A DNA stretch of 64,000 bases from Aldrovandia affinis (taxonomy: Eukaryota > Chordata > Actinopteri > Notacanthiformes > Halosauridae). The notes beneath the pieces were generated by a model. It had not been told where the DNA came from, made no database searches, and worked only from the letters and a program-made list of their open reading frames with translations. A program made the translations under genes and the position numbers. Numbering within the stretch: position 1 is the first letter of the stretch; each line of letters begins with the position of its first letter. This document shows positions 1-10,984 of this stretch, one piece after another. Location of the stretch: contig JAINUG010000005.1 in the NCBI GenBank assembly GCA_029706075.1, forward strand, positions 4,701,001 to 4,765,000, written 5' to 3'.

Positions 1-1190
1 TTGGAGATTTTTGGCTCTGCACCTTTGCACAGTGTTGGTACTTCCAGAGACTTTGCGCAGTCACATTCGCCCTCAAACATTTTTATATGCGAAAAGGTTC
101 CTCTTTTTTTCTTTTTAAAATAATAATAAACCCACGGGTAGGGAGCCATGGGACTTTATGGAGGCTGTTGCTGCCTCTGTCCAAATCCACAAATTTTGCA
201 CATTTTCTGGGCAGATGAAGTAGCCGCCTTAAAGCATGAAAAGAAGCAGAAGGGCACAGTCACTGTCCTGTCGGTTTCTGCTGTATTTGAAGGGGCAAGT
301 GCAATGTGTTCATGAGAGGACCTTTGATATGAGTGTTTTGTAGCGAGCGAGATTGAATATTCTTATTCAAAATGTACATTTTATGATGAATAATAAGAAA
401 TAAAATAAAATGCATATTTTCTAAAAAAAAATGTTCATACACTCTGTTGCTGCACCAAAGAAAGATGTATTAGTACATATTGTCATATGTATTATGTCTG
501 TGTATAACAAGCCTGGTCCATCTTCAAACCTGCATTTCTGTAATGCTCACCTGGTAGTGTAGCAAGCATGGACTATAATATACAACTGACACTGCTGCCC
601 TCAAGTATTGTGGGCCCAAAACTCTAATTTGTTCTTTTTCTTGCCTCATTTGGATAAATGGGTAGCTTTTGGGACTAAGAATTTGGGGGAAATTTTGGGA
701 ATAAAAAAAATTTGTTATTTAGATGTAGGCAGTTTTCTTTGCGGAATCAGCAAGACTTGCAAGAACGGAGTTCAGATATTACCATACCATTTTATTTTCT
801 GGGCTGTACACAGCTTATAATCAACAGAGGGCGCTATATCCCTACACTGGAAGCTATAGCTTTTCAAGCTTTTCTAAAACCATAGAGAAGGGAGTTACTG
901 TAAATATATATATATATATATGTATAATAATGTTTATACAGGAATACCATTTGTTTTGTGGCCTTGCCTATTAAATGTTGAGTCAAGGTCAGCAGTTCCG
1001 CTTGCATTGGGGGTAACAAGTTTTTTAGGTGATGCAGTGCTGCTTTTTCGTGTTCTTTTTTTTTTTTTAACACAAAAGCAGCACAGAACATGATGGAGAA
1101 GTGATGCAGACTGGTCTACAGTTACAGAAAGTTTTCCAGATACAGTTAACTGCCAAAATACACAGTATTGAATTTCCTGAGTTAATTAAG
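1..1190. other. Intergenic DNA, possible 3' end of an upstream gene
   Basis: No convincing coding exon is visible on either strand. Overlapping poly(A) signals AATAAA at 399-404 and 404-409, followed by an A run near 423-430, would fit the 3' UTR end of a + strand gene lying before the window, but this is inference. A (TA)n run sits at 904-920 and short A or T runs occur near 705 and 1060. Confidence 0.35.
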
Positions 1191-1203
1191 CAATTGAAGG
1201 GTT

Positions 1204-1485
1204 GTGTATGAAAATGCTGGGCAAGCCCAGTTGCTCATTATGTTGCTACCATGGCTAGAAGAGAATTCAGTGACTTTGAAAGGAGTGATGTTGGGGGCAC
1301 ATTTGGCAGAAGCTTCAGTGGCAAAGACTGCTCAACTTGCTGTTTCACGAAGAACAGTGGATAAGGTGATATTGGCATGGAAGTCTGAGGGAAATGCATC
1401 AACTTGGGGCAACTGTGTTCGAGAGCCAATACTCCTCGACCTTGATGTCCGTGCATTGGTTCAAGAGCCAAGGCAAAACAGATAA
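1204..1485 (+). mobile_element. Tc1-like transposase N-terminal remnant
   Basis: The frame reads LGAHLAEASVAKTAQL then VSRRTVDKVILAWKSEG and LDVRALVQEPRQNR. This follows the helix-turn-helix DNA-binding region of fish Tc1 transposases (typically GARLAGASVTKTAxL...VSRATVSKV...DRRALxRIVxKN). The DDE catalytic part is not recognisable downstream and no terminal inverted repeats were seen, so this is an old fragment of a DNA transposon. It is not a host gene. Confidence 0.75.
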
Positions 1486-1489
1486 GAAA

Positions 1490-3836
1490 CTCTGAATTTG
1501 ACTGCAAGTACCAAACTCATACAACATATATGCAAATGCAATAATGATAACAAGAGCATAATTATAACAGCCTGTATAAGCCCGACAATGTCTTAAAACG
1601 AATTTCAAACAAATAAATATGCTCACTAGGCTTTTGCTAATTTAACTGTGCTACACAATGCCAAGTTTCTGGGTCTTATTTCACCAATGTGAATCGCAAC
1701 CATGGCCGCAACTACCATTATGGACACCGAGGACACATATTTTTCTTAAATGTTTTTACGCAGTGCTTAAAATTATAATTATAATTTGCAATTATAAAAA
1801 TCAATAAAATCAGCTAGTGTGAAAAATATCTGCTCCATGGTGATGGTCCCTAACAAAATAATGGCAACAGATATGTGTGCCACTTAACACAACTCTTGTA
1901 CACCATCACCATCTAGCTAAAATTGTTTGATTTCTACAGCGGCACCTTGCACACTCTAGAACACGGGTTCTTAATTCCAGTCCTTGAGGGCTACAGAGTA
2001 TGCTGCCTGATTAATATGAATTATCCCTATTGAATTTGTTCAAAATACATGATGACAAAATAATAGGAGAATAGTATAAGTTAGACTGTTTTGATTCATT
2101 TTTTAAATTATTGATGAAAATGTCACATAATTGAGAAACTGAAGCATGATAGCTATAGTAGCCTACTACTTACCAACCCTCATGGGTTGGGGGTTGGATT
2201 CCTTCGATCCATGATGTCATGTAGACTCAACATAAAAAGTTGAATATTACGTTTTTGGTTTTCACAGTAACCATGTTCAGGTGACCAGTGCCTCTGATTT
2301 TACTCTTTGGTTATGGCCCTGATCTTCCCAAACCAGAACTCACGTAATAATGAATAAGTGGTTAAACTAATTGATAACAATTAATAAGTCTTCTCTATCT
2401 ATAATAAAGCTTCACCATACAAGGAAGTTGATCACTGAGAATGGCTCATTGTATTCAGGTGTTTACAAGGAAGGTGATCACTCAGAATGGCTTTGTATTG
2501 GTGTTTACCTTGCTCTCGAAGGGGTGGGCCTAAACCATGGCAGCAAAATGCACCCCACACCAAAACAGAGCCACCAGAACTCTTAATTTACTCGTGTTTC
2601 TTTTATTTTGGCAGTTACCTGTAATTATTATTAAAACTCAAATGGCAATGTTGAAATTAAATAATGAGAATACATTTTGAAGTAGCACCACTGCATGTAA
2701 GCCACAGCCGACCATTTGAATTACTAATGAATATAAAGTCATATTCATTATTAATATAAAAATATATAAATATGTGAAATAAAATAAAGATTACATATTT
2801 TCTGTCTGAACAATCAATAGTTATTTTTAAAATACCAATTAAATACTTAAATAAAAACTTTAAAAAACATTTTGAACTTAACCTAGGAGAACAATTTTGG
2901 AAACAGGGACATGTATTCCCTACAATATATTTATTCTTTTTTTAAATGAACCAAAATACATTTTAATGTGAAATGAAAAAACATTCCAGAAAAATGTGGA
3001 TAAAAAGCACAAGGAATTGTGAACTTCAATTATTTTTCTATATCAACTGCAACACACTGCAATCGGGATCAACAGAGGACTAGACGAGCAGGTTGATATC
3101 AATTTTAAGTCAATTTGGTCTTGATCTTGTTCTACATCCAGGAAATATGTGATGTCTCTAGAAATACCTGTGCTAGTTCTAAAGTGCTAAAGGTACACTG
3201 CAACTGACCTTTTGTCCAGCAGCATTACTGTTCTCCATGGGATCGGTGTGGCTTGGCTCACCAAGCTGGACTTTGAATATTTAGTCATGCTTCTTTTGTT
3301 GGCTGAAAAACAAAAATAAAGTGAGATCGGCTAATAAAGTACAATCTTATGCAGTACATATCTCCTCCAATATATGTGACTGTGTTGCACATTGGGACAC
3401 AGATATTTTGTAATATTACATGTTAAACTAAATATTTTTTCTTGAGCAATTGTATTAGTATAAAAGAAAATCATTTCCCCATTTTTGAGCATACAATATA
3501 GCTCAATAAATGTATTGTTTATTTTATTTTGCTTTTTTTGTTCATCTTTATCAAGGGTGTGAATAATTGTGGAGGCTACTGTATGTCTGGTGGCCAGCAA
3601 CCCTATTGTAAAGCTAGAGGGACCATCCTGGCCCAATCAGAATGCAGGTGCTGAGGTGGACAGCTTGCATGACTCATGTGGAGGATCATATGTAGCAAGT
3701 CTCAAGCGATCAAAAGCAGTGTCCTTGACCACATTAGTGGAGTGATCTGTGGCACACTTGTAATTGACTTTACACATCATCCCTGCTCAATGTCATTAGT
3801 ACCTTTGAGCAGTTGTTACAAATGATTCTTAATTTC
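1490..3836. other. AT-rich intergenic stretch without genes
   Basis: No gene is recognisable. The stretch is AT-rich with many stops in all frames. Near 1960-2010 there is a phrase (ccagtccttgagggctacag) of the kind found in degenerate fish MITEs. The only clear internal structure is the tandem duplication listed at 2421-2508. Confidence 0.5.
2421..2508 (+). repeat. Two-copy tandem repeat, about 45 bp unit
   Basis: The unit beginning aaggaagttgatcactgag and ending ggtgtttac (2421-2466) is repeated at 2467-2508 as aaggaaggtgatcactcag...ggtgtttac. There are a few substitutions and a short internal gap, so this is a local tandem duplication of moderate age. Confidence 0.7.
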
Positions 3837-3837
3837 C

Positions 3838-4195
3838 CCCCATTTTCTCCCCAATTTGGAATATTGAATTACAACTCTAAGCTCATCCCATCAATATTGT
3901 GTCCTCTGTCAATTCAAGAGGGCATAGTCTAGCATGTGGTCGCTTCTTTTCACTGTACAATCTGCCAGTTGAGCACTTATTGCATCGGAGGACTGCACAA
4001 CTGATCCACAATTGACTGTTATTGAGTGAGGCAGGAGATACCCTGCCTCTGTAGGCAACAGTGTGGCCAATTATGCATTGTCCTGTGGGACTCCCAGCCA
4101 AAGTCAGAAGTAGAATGTTCCTAATTTTACCTGGACTATAGGGCGTCTCTATCTCTACCAAGTGCCTCAACGGGATGTGCCACCTGAGAGGCCCC
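3838..4195 (-). repeat. Degenerate SINE-like interspersed repeat
   Basis: The copy begins with ccattttctccccaatttgg and continues through gtggtcgcttcttttcac to a head-like end near 4160-4195 (tgccacctgagaggcccc). It resembles, in the same orientation, the segment at 34660-35030 in a phka1 intron (shared cgcttcttttcac block and similar order of blocks). The tRNA-like head would be on the minus strand. The family name is unknown to me. Confidence 0.45.
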
Positions 4196-4199
4196 TAAC

Positions 4200-5410
4200 C
4201 TTTGATCAATTTTGAGCATGTTTGAAAGGACTGAGGTCTCTGCCTTCAGCACAATGGCCATTTGAAAGGATTGCAAATCTGACAATCGTCTGACAATCCT
4301 CTCAATCTTGCTTTATGGGTCTGAGGAGAGGTATGAACACTTTCCTTCTCTTGGCACAAGGTTGGGACAATTCAGGACAATGTACTTTGTCTTTCCCCTC
4401 ATCAGTCCTTGAAACGCATCCACGGTCCAGTGAAAGTCAGCCAAGACTCACAAACAAACAACAAAAAGTACCAATAAAGGTCATCGCTGGCCCCATGGCA
4501 TTGAATGAAACCTTGACTATTATAAATAACACTGCAGGAAGACAGATGTTGAAACCACTGTTAGATGACTGAACAGGCTAATGTGTTAGTCCCAGTGTTG
4601 ATTCTTCCATAGATTCTTCCCTGTTTCTACAATGTCCATCTTGCCCAAATTATATTTTCAAATGAATACATACATATTTCATATGCAAGTGATTCTTAAT
4701 GCCATGATAAATTATGTTGGTAAAAGAACATTAAATGTTGTAAGTGGTGAAACTTAGGGTTAGTTATGACTAATGATGGCATGTCTGAAAACACATTTGC
4801 ACAGTGGAGCTGTGCGTATTTTTGGACTGACCTTTGTAACATTTGTTAGTTAATGTCCATTGAAGTTCAAAGATTTCCAAAAACTGCGACCAAAAGGCTG
4901 TCTCCAGTTTTCTAGTTGGATTATTTGTATAGTATGTGTCTGTGACTTGAAAGGTCATTGAATTTTATTAGCTTGGCAATTGCTGTAAATAAATTAATGT
5001 AAAACATTGCTGAAAATACTGAATTCTCTGGAGAAAATTCTTATGCTATTCAAATTCCATTGTGATTGCAGGCTGAATCAGTGGCAGTTACAAATGACTG
5101 GAATGCACTTTGTCTGCTAAGTTCGAAAGTATTTACTAAAGACAAGTTTTTGTTCAGGCCAAAAAATTATAAGTTAGATTTGGTAGGGCCATTGATCTAT
5201 CTATCTAGACATAACACTCCAGCAAGTTCTGTTTTTCATTCACATAATGAAATGTTATCTAGATCTAGATTTATATAATGATATATATTTTTAAATCTAT
5301 AAAAAGCTACATCTAAACAAAGAGCTTTGGGTAGAGCTTCCTTTTTCCATTTGCAGTGCAGCGGTTGGAGGATGGATGGATCATAATGAAAAATAATGCA
5401 TGGTTGATAC
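4200..5410. other. Intergenic stretch, nothing recognised
   Basis: Short open frames are present but none resembles a known protein, and no repeat boundary or RNA gene was recognised. Confidence 0.4.
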
Positions 5411-5413
5411 ATA

Positions 5414-5990
5414 CAGTCAACTCCAAATATATTCGCACCCTTGGCAAAGATGAGCAAAAAGGCTGTATAAAATAAACAATACATGCAATGAGCTATATTT
5501 TATTCTACAAAAGAAAAAATATATTAATATATATTTTTTTAAACAAGTAATATTTTTCCCCCCCCAAAAATGTCACAATTATTCACAACCCATATAATTA
5601 TTTTAAATAAAATCCAACAAAAACATATCTGCATTACCATGTTCTCTTCTATAGTGTTTTATAATATTTGGAAGATCCTCCATACAGAATCTTCAGATTC
5701 TTTGTTCTGCACATGTGGACTGGCCTCTTGAATTCAAATCACATTTTCAGATTCAAGTCTGGAGACTGAAATGACCAATGCAAAACAGTAGGTTTGTGAC
5801 CACTTAACCATTTCTTAGTTTAATTTGAGGTGTGCTTGACTGCAAGACCCCAAGTTTCAGCTTCCTGGCAGAGGGAACTAGGATTCCCTCTTCTTTCCTT
5901 TGATTTTACAATAGATATGTGCCCAGGATTTACCCAATGCTTATATGAGTGTCAAATTGTTTTGGTACCCTCCAACATGACTTGACATAT
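5414..5990 (-). mobile_element. Tc1/mariner-like element remnant
   Basis: The left end (cagtcaactccaaatatatt, then cgcacccttggcaaagatgag) matches the terminal sequence of a common fish Tc1/mariner family whose ends read like 'ccaaattattggcacccttggtaaa'. Inside, phrases such as gtggactggcctcttgaatt, ttcaagtctggagactg and agtttcagcttcctggcaga follow the antisense of its transposase region. The right end was not found, so the copy is truncated or decayed. Confidence 0.6.
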
Positions 5991-5999
5991 TTACTAAAT

Positions 6000-7110
6000 C
6001 TATAAAAGTCACTATTTGACACATTTTTCTGTCTTGAATATTGTAGCAAGTAACACCGCTTATATTGGATTATATCTGCTCACACATACTATTACTGCTG
6101 CAAAATAAAAATAAAAATAATTTTCTAGAGCCTTAATAAAAATGTTATGCTCAAACCATTTCCCTTGCAGTGGCTTTCATTTAAAACTCATTCTTTGTAG
6201 ATTTTGTGAACATTGTAGAAGGCAGGGATGCAGAAATTAACATTAAGGCACTGAATCCATCTGTGACTAGAGGGCTGTGGGACCATGTGACATACATCAT
6301 CTGAACATTTGAGAAAAATGCCAAACCAAAATGTCTCCTGTGAATAGCAAATAGCTCTTCATTCCAGAATTAGGCTGAATATTCTGGCTTTCAGTGTGGG
6401 AGATACATTTTCTATAGATGCATATTTATGCAAGTCCTCTTGGATCATCTTGGATCTTTTAAATTGAGTAAATAATATTGATACAAGGCCAATATGAGTT
6501 GAAAGTAAAGAACATTGTATCCAGTCAATTCAGCGTTTTGGCTCAACCTGGACATTGTTACGCTTTGGATCAGACGTATTCCCAGCTTCATGCTTATTCT
6601 GTGTGACAAAACTTTACCGCTGTTCATGATTCATGCAATTTTTACAGTTCACGAGCAGTTCATACTGTGCCACTCCAATGAAATTACAGTAGATGTACAG
6701 GGAATTTAGATTTCTGTCATGATGGTTTTGCTTCATGTCATATTGCAGCTAGCAGTATCAAGCTGACCCATTAAGAATGCCCAAAAAGACTTATAACTCT
6801 AATTGTGGCATGTTGACACCATGCTTCCCATACACTGGCATATGAACACAGTGTCATATCTCACTCTTGGTCACTCTTATTTCTACATTCTTCTCTTTCC
6901 CTGGAACTCACCAACCCTGGATTGGAGAGGATCCCATAACTGTGATGAACGTGAGCTCAGAGCTCTTGGCTCACACCAGGGCCCGTAGAACAGTTTATCT
7001 TCGTGGTTCTCAAATATTTACTAAACATGTGACATCACCAGGGGCACAGACAAGACCGACCTGGGAGCGAGAGGGGAGCAGATAACCCAAGTGTCCCTGT
7101 GGATTTGATT
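6000..7110. other. leap2 upstream region
   Basis: No gene or repeat was recognised. The last few hundred bases before the TATA box presumably hold the leap2 promoter, but no specific factor site can be asserted from sequence alone. Confidence 0.35.
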
Positions 7111-7115
7111 AGGAA

Positions 7116-7121
7116 TATAAA
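7116..7121 (+). promoter_or_regulatory. leap2: TATA box of leap2
   Basis: TATAAA in the context gaatataaaggcagg lies 100 bp before the leap2 start codon. This predicts transcription start near 7145 and a 5' UTR of roughly 70 bases. A strong TATA box suits an inducible, tissue-restricted secreted-peptide gene. Confidence 0.6.
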
Positions 7122-7215
7122 GGCAGGAACACACCTTATTGCCACTTCTCCAACCTCTCCAACCGAAACTCTCCCAAAGACTTGTTCATCTCACTCCTGT
7201 TCTCTATCCTCCAAG

Positions 7216-8035
7216 ATGCAAGAAAAGACCTGCAATAGGGCAAGGGCTGCCTGGGGTTTAGTGTTGCTAGTCCTCATTCACCAGGTAAAAATGTATTTAT
7301 ATTTTATGGTTCTCATTGCAGCATCATGAATACTACTACTGCAATTAATTATTTTTAGTCTCATTGATACAGCCTAAACCGATGATAAAGTAAATATATG
7401 CATTATATATAAACATTAATAATAAACATAAATGCATTATTAAGTGAAAAAAAGCTGCTGTCAAAGTTTTCACACTGCAGTTTTAATTAACTGATTGATA
7501 TATTGGTTCAGGTGAATGTACATGAAAGAACATTTTTGACAGATTCTAATACATGAAAAAGAAAAAACATTTTAGAGGCCAAACTTAATTGTACATCAGA
7601 TTGAATTGATATCGAGTGACTAAATTACTCTGATGCCAGGATTTTGATTTCGATTAAATAATTTAGATCAAATAATAATTTACTTTTCCCTTGGTTCTTA
7701 AAGGATTGATATTACAATCTGTATACTTCAGTGTAATATCCAGTCATTTGACATATTTGGTTTATCAGCTTATTTTGACTGTGTGTGTCTGTGTGTGTCA
7801 GGTGTACACTAGTCCTATTCCGAACCTGGACAGCACATCAACCCACCTTCAGAATGGAGGGCTGCTAAGGCGCATAACTCGCATGACACCACTGTGGAGG
7901 ATCATGGGAACCAAGCCCCATGGGGCATACTGCAAGAACAATTATGAGTGCTCTACAGGAATCTGCAGGTAAGGCAGGATTGATGGACTGTTAATTATGT
8001 AAATCATATGCATTATTTGTCACAACATAATGTAG

Positions 8036-8071
<36 letters not shown>

Positions 8072-9624
8072 CCTTCAGAAAGTATTCAAACTTTTTCCAT
8101 TTTGTTCTGCTACACCTTACAATTTGAATGCATTGAAATATTGTGTTTCTTCTGAGTCTGAGTCTTCTTGGGTATGTCTGTATGAGCTTAGCCCATTTAG
8201 ATTTTTGAATTCCTCCATGCAAATTAGGAATTTGAATTCCTCCATGCAAATTTGCTTCAATTCTGCCAAGTTAAATGGAGAGCATCGGTGGACAGCAATT
8301 TTCAGGTCATACTATAGATTTTCTATGGGATTTAAGTCTGGGCTTTCGCTGAGCTATTCCAGAGTACTGACCTTTTTAAGTCATTTCTTTGTGGCTTTTG
8401 TCATGTGTTTTGGGTCATTGTCCTGTTGGAACATGAATCTTTACCCCAGTAGCAGATCTCTTGCTGACTGAAGTAGGTACTCCTCCAGGATTTGTCTGTA
8501 TTCGGCTCAGTCCATCTTGCAAAAAGCTTCCCAGTCCCTCCTGCTGAAAAGCAACCCCATAGCATGATGCTGCCACCACCATGCTTGCCAGTAGGGATGG
8601 TGTTACCTGGGTGATCAGCTGTGTTTGGTTTGCGCATATAATCATAAACATAATGCTTCACTTTTAGGCCAAGAGCTCAAATTTTGTCCCATCAGACCTC
8701 AAAAACTTCTTCCAGAAGGTCTCACAATCTGTCAGAAGGCTTCTGGCAAACTCCAGGCTTGGCTTGATGTTAGCCTTCTGTGTGGCTTCTGTCTAGCCAC
8801 AATCCCAAAGAGGCCAAATCGTTGTAGTGCTGAAGACATTGTTGATCTCTGGACAGTTTCTCCCATTTCAGCCAATGAGCTCTGCAACTCTGTCAGTGCT
8901 GTTGTAATGGTTCCGCCCGCATCGAGTTTCAAACTGAGGGATCTCAAGACAAGAGAGCGATTTAGCTCGCCGAGCTAAAGACTCAAGTCTCTAACGCCGG
9001 GAACTAATCACATTCTTATCCACGTCACTTTCTGTAGCAGGAGCTCATCTGCTACACTGCACCTGGCCTCTTGGTCACTTGACTGACAATTGCCCTTCTC
9101 ATCCGGTTTCTCAGGTTGGTAGGACGGCCTGATCTTGGTTGTGTCTGGGTTGTGCCATATTCTTTCCATTTTGTTACAATGGACTTAACTGTGCTCCTGG
9201 GAAGGTTCAAAGCTTTGCCAATCTTTTTATAACCTTCTCCAGCTTTTTGCCACTTAACAATTTAATCTTGAAGCTCCACAGGCATTTCCTTGGTCTTCAT
9301 GACAACATGACTGATCTATTCTGCTGTTTCAGTTGTGAGGCCTCACATAGTCAGTGACATCAATTCTCGAATCATGCAATTGAACACAGGTGCATTCCAA
9401 ATCAACACCGGTGGACCTTGTTAACATTTTAGTGTGATCTCTCAAGAAAATGGAATAGAGTAGAAAAACAGCACCGCAAAATGAGAAACAATCAATGTGG
9501 GATTAAAACTTTCTGAAGGTACTGTATATATATATATATATGTATATTCATTTTGTAATATCCTTTCTTTTATTTTTTCCCCAGAGGAGGACACTGTTCA
9601 TTTAACCAGCCCATCAAATCCTAA
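7216..9624 (+). CDS. leap2: Liver-expressed antimicrobial peptide 2 precursor
   Basis: Three coding exons: 7216-7284, 7802-7968 and 9585-9624, giving 91 residues. All introns are GT..AG and the frame is intact across the joins. Residues about 8-25 form a hydrophobic signal peptide ([10 protein letters not shown]). A basic site RRITR (46-50) is the expected furin-type cleavage point. It would release a 41-residue mature peptide starting [17 protein letters not shown], with four cysteines in the LEAP-2 spacing (C..C....C....C, two disulfides) and ending NQPIKS. LEAP-2 family peptides are secreted, mainly from liver; fish forms are reported as antimicrobial, and mammalian LEAP2 also antagonises the ghrelin receptor. 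The ATG is the only in-frame start giving a signal peptide and lies 95 bases after a TATA box. Intron 2 carries a decayed Tc1 element but both splice sites are intact. Recognition is firm; function here is by homology. Confidence 0.95.
8067..9524 (-). mobile_element. Decayed Tc1-like transposon in leap2 intron 2
   Basis: The ends are inverted: agtgccttcagaaagt at the left and actttctgaaggtact at the right. Both abut (TA)n runs (8037-8067 and 9525-9541), as expected for TA-targeting Tc1 elements. On the minus strand, transposase pieces are readable: [20 protein letters not shown] (around 8550-8595) and, in a different frame, QQDNDPKH (about 8402-8428), which holds the second catalytic Asp of the DDE triad. 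The catalytic domain is therefore split between frames and the copy is dead. A tandem repeat of tttgaattcctccatgcaaa occurs at 8203-8251, and a foreign-looking block at 8910-9064 is listed separately. Confidence 0.85.
8910..9064. repeat. Hairpin-rich insert inside the Tc1 relic
   Basis: Comparison from memory with the usual fish Tc1 sequence suggests that the text breaks after gtgctgttgtaatgg and resumes at cctcttggtcacttgactg. The roughly 155 bases between are more GC-rich and contain small perfect hairpins: tttagctcg/cgagctaaa with a one-base loop, agact/agtct, and gtagcag/ctgctac. On the minus strand there are phrases resembling Pol III boxes (tagctcggcgagc and ggtttgaaact-like cagtttgaaactcga), so a short SINE is one reading. 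The family is unidentified. Confidence 0.4.
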
Positions 9625-9782
9625 AAGTATGGAAGGACAAGAAGATCAAACTCCATTGGACCAACCACAATTATTTTGTGTAACCTGTCTCCCAGAACAC
9701 AGCAGATATAAATTCAGTCAGAAAAAGGGGTTTTCTTTCTTTAAAATACTTGTTAACATTAACATATAATATGATATTATAA

Positions 9783-9788
9783 ATTAAA
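9783..9788 (+). terminator. leap2: Possible leap2 poly(A) signal
   Basis: ATTAAA, 160 bases after the leap2 stop codon, is the nearest plausible polyadenylation hexamer. Others follow farther away, so this is tentative. Confidence 0.3.
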
Positions 9789-9799
9789 GAAATACATAC

Positions 9800-10900
9800 T
9801 AAATAGTAGGGATACTCAAATGGACTGCTGTGTGGCTAAACTAAAGTGGTAGGCCACTGAAGGTCTTGTAGAATGACTTAAAAGCGAGATGTAGCATGGT
9901 GTTTCTCTCAAAAGACATGTTTAAAGGCAACTGGTATGTGACATACACAAGAATATTAAACATATGGTTTATAGCTAATGTTTAATGTAAACTTTCAAAC
10001 TCTTCCCAGAACTAGGCACAACAAAGACCATAATTGTAGTAGGAATGAGGGAGAGACTGCCCTCTCTGCTAAATAATTTTTATATCATAACGTATGACAT
10101 TCCTTGTTGCCAGTTTGACCATTCCTCTGCCATAAGTGTTTGTGTAATGCATACTCATACATGTTAATATAAACATAGCTTATAAGGTGCTACGAGTGCA
10201 TAACTTTTAGTTTCAACATGATTCCCTTACTAATATTCCTGGTATTCAAGATAATTTTAATGTGAGGATCAAGGGTACACATATGGAAGCAAAGAACAGA
10301 TCAAAGTCAATGTCATTGAACCGCAGACAGACATGGAGTGAGAATAAAAGAGCAAAGGTGATGTTTTAACAGATCTTCTAATCTTTTATATCTATGCACA
10401 CATTTTTATATATATTTAAGCTGTTTATCTGGGTGCATATTTAACTATCATGAATTATTGTTTAAATAATATAAAATACTCAGGTGCATGAAGTATAACT
10501 TCAAATCAATCATCTTGTTGTATTCTTCAGCTCTATTTACATAATTACTCAAATGTTGCTAAAACATTTGTTGTTTCCCTGTATATCCAATAGAGCATTA
10601 TTTTTACAGATTCTTCTAATTCACATTCAAAATATTCTGAGTGTCATATTTCACTGAATTACTGTGTACATTTTACTGTGTGAAATAATGAGTTATTTAG
10701 AATTTTAGTGTATTCAAAAATGTTTGACCCCAGTTCACTGCGTGCAATGGCTAATGGGTGAACTAAGTATGTGTGTTGATTGAACTCAGGCTGTTGGCAA
10801 GTTCAGATTTCATGGAGGAGAGAGGTGTTGGAAAGATTAATTCACTATGGCTTGATTTACATGATGTGAAGGCAAACTGGGTTGACAAAGCTTATGGATG
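9800..10900. other. Intergenic stretch, nothing recognised
   Basis: AT-rich with no supported coding exon or RNA gene. Its last part (10750-10900) may be the 5'-truncated body of the LINE or SINE whose tail is listed next. Confidence 0.35.
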
Positions 10901-10904
10901 TTAA

Positions 10905-10981
10905 CACTTAACACTTTGTTGTACGTCGCTCTGGATAAGAGCGTCTGCCAAATGCCTGTAATGTAATGTAATGTAATGTAC
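10905..10981 (+). mobile_element. UnaL2-type LINE/SINE 3' tail
   Basis: A 6-bp stem CGCTCT/AGAGCG closes a GGATA loop (10927-10943, loop 10933-10937), followed by tctgccaaatgcctg and then four to five TGTAA repeats. A GGAUA-loop hairpin plus TGTAA repeats is the 3' end of the eel LINE UnaL2 and its partner SINEs, recognised by the LINE reverse transcriptase. No tRNA-like head was found upstream, so this is probably a severely 5'-truncated copy. Confidence 0.75.
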
Positions 10982-10984
10982 TTG

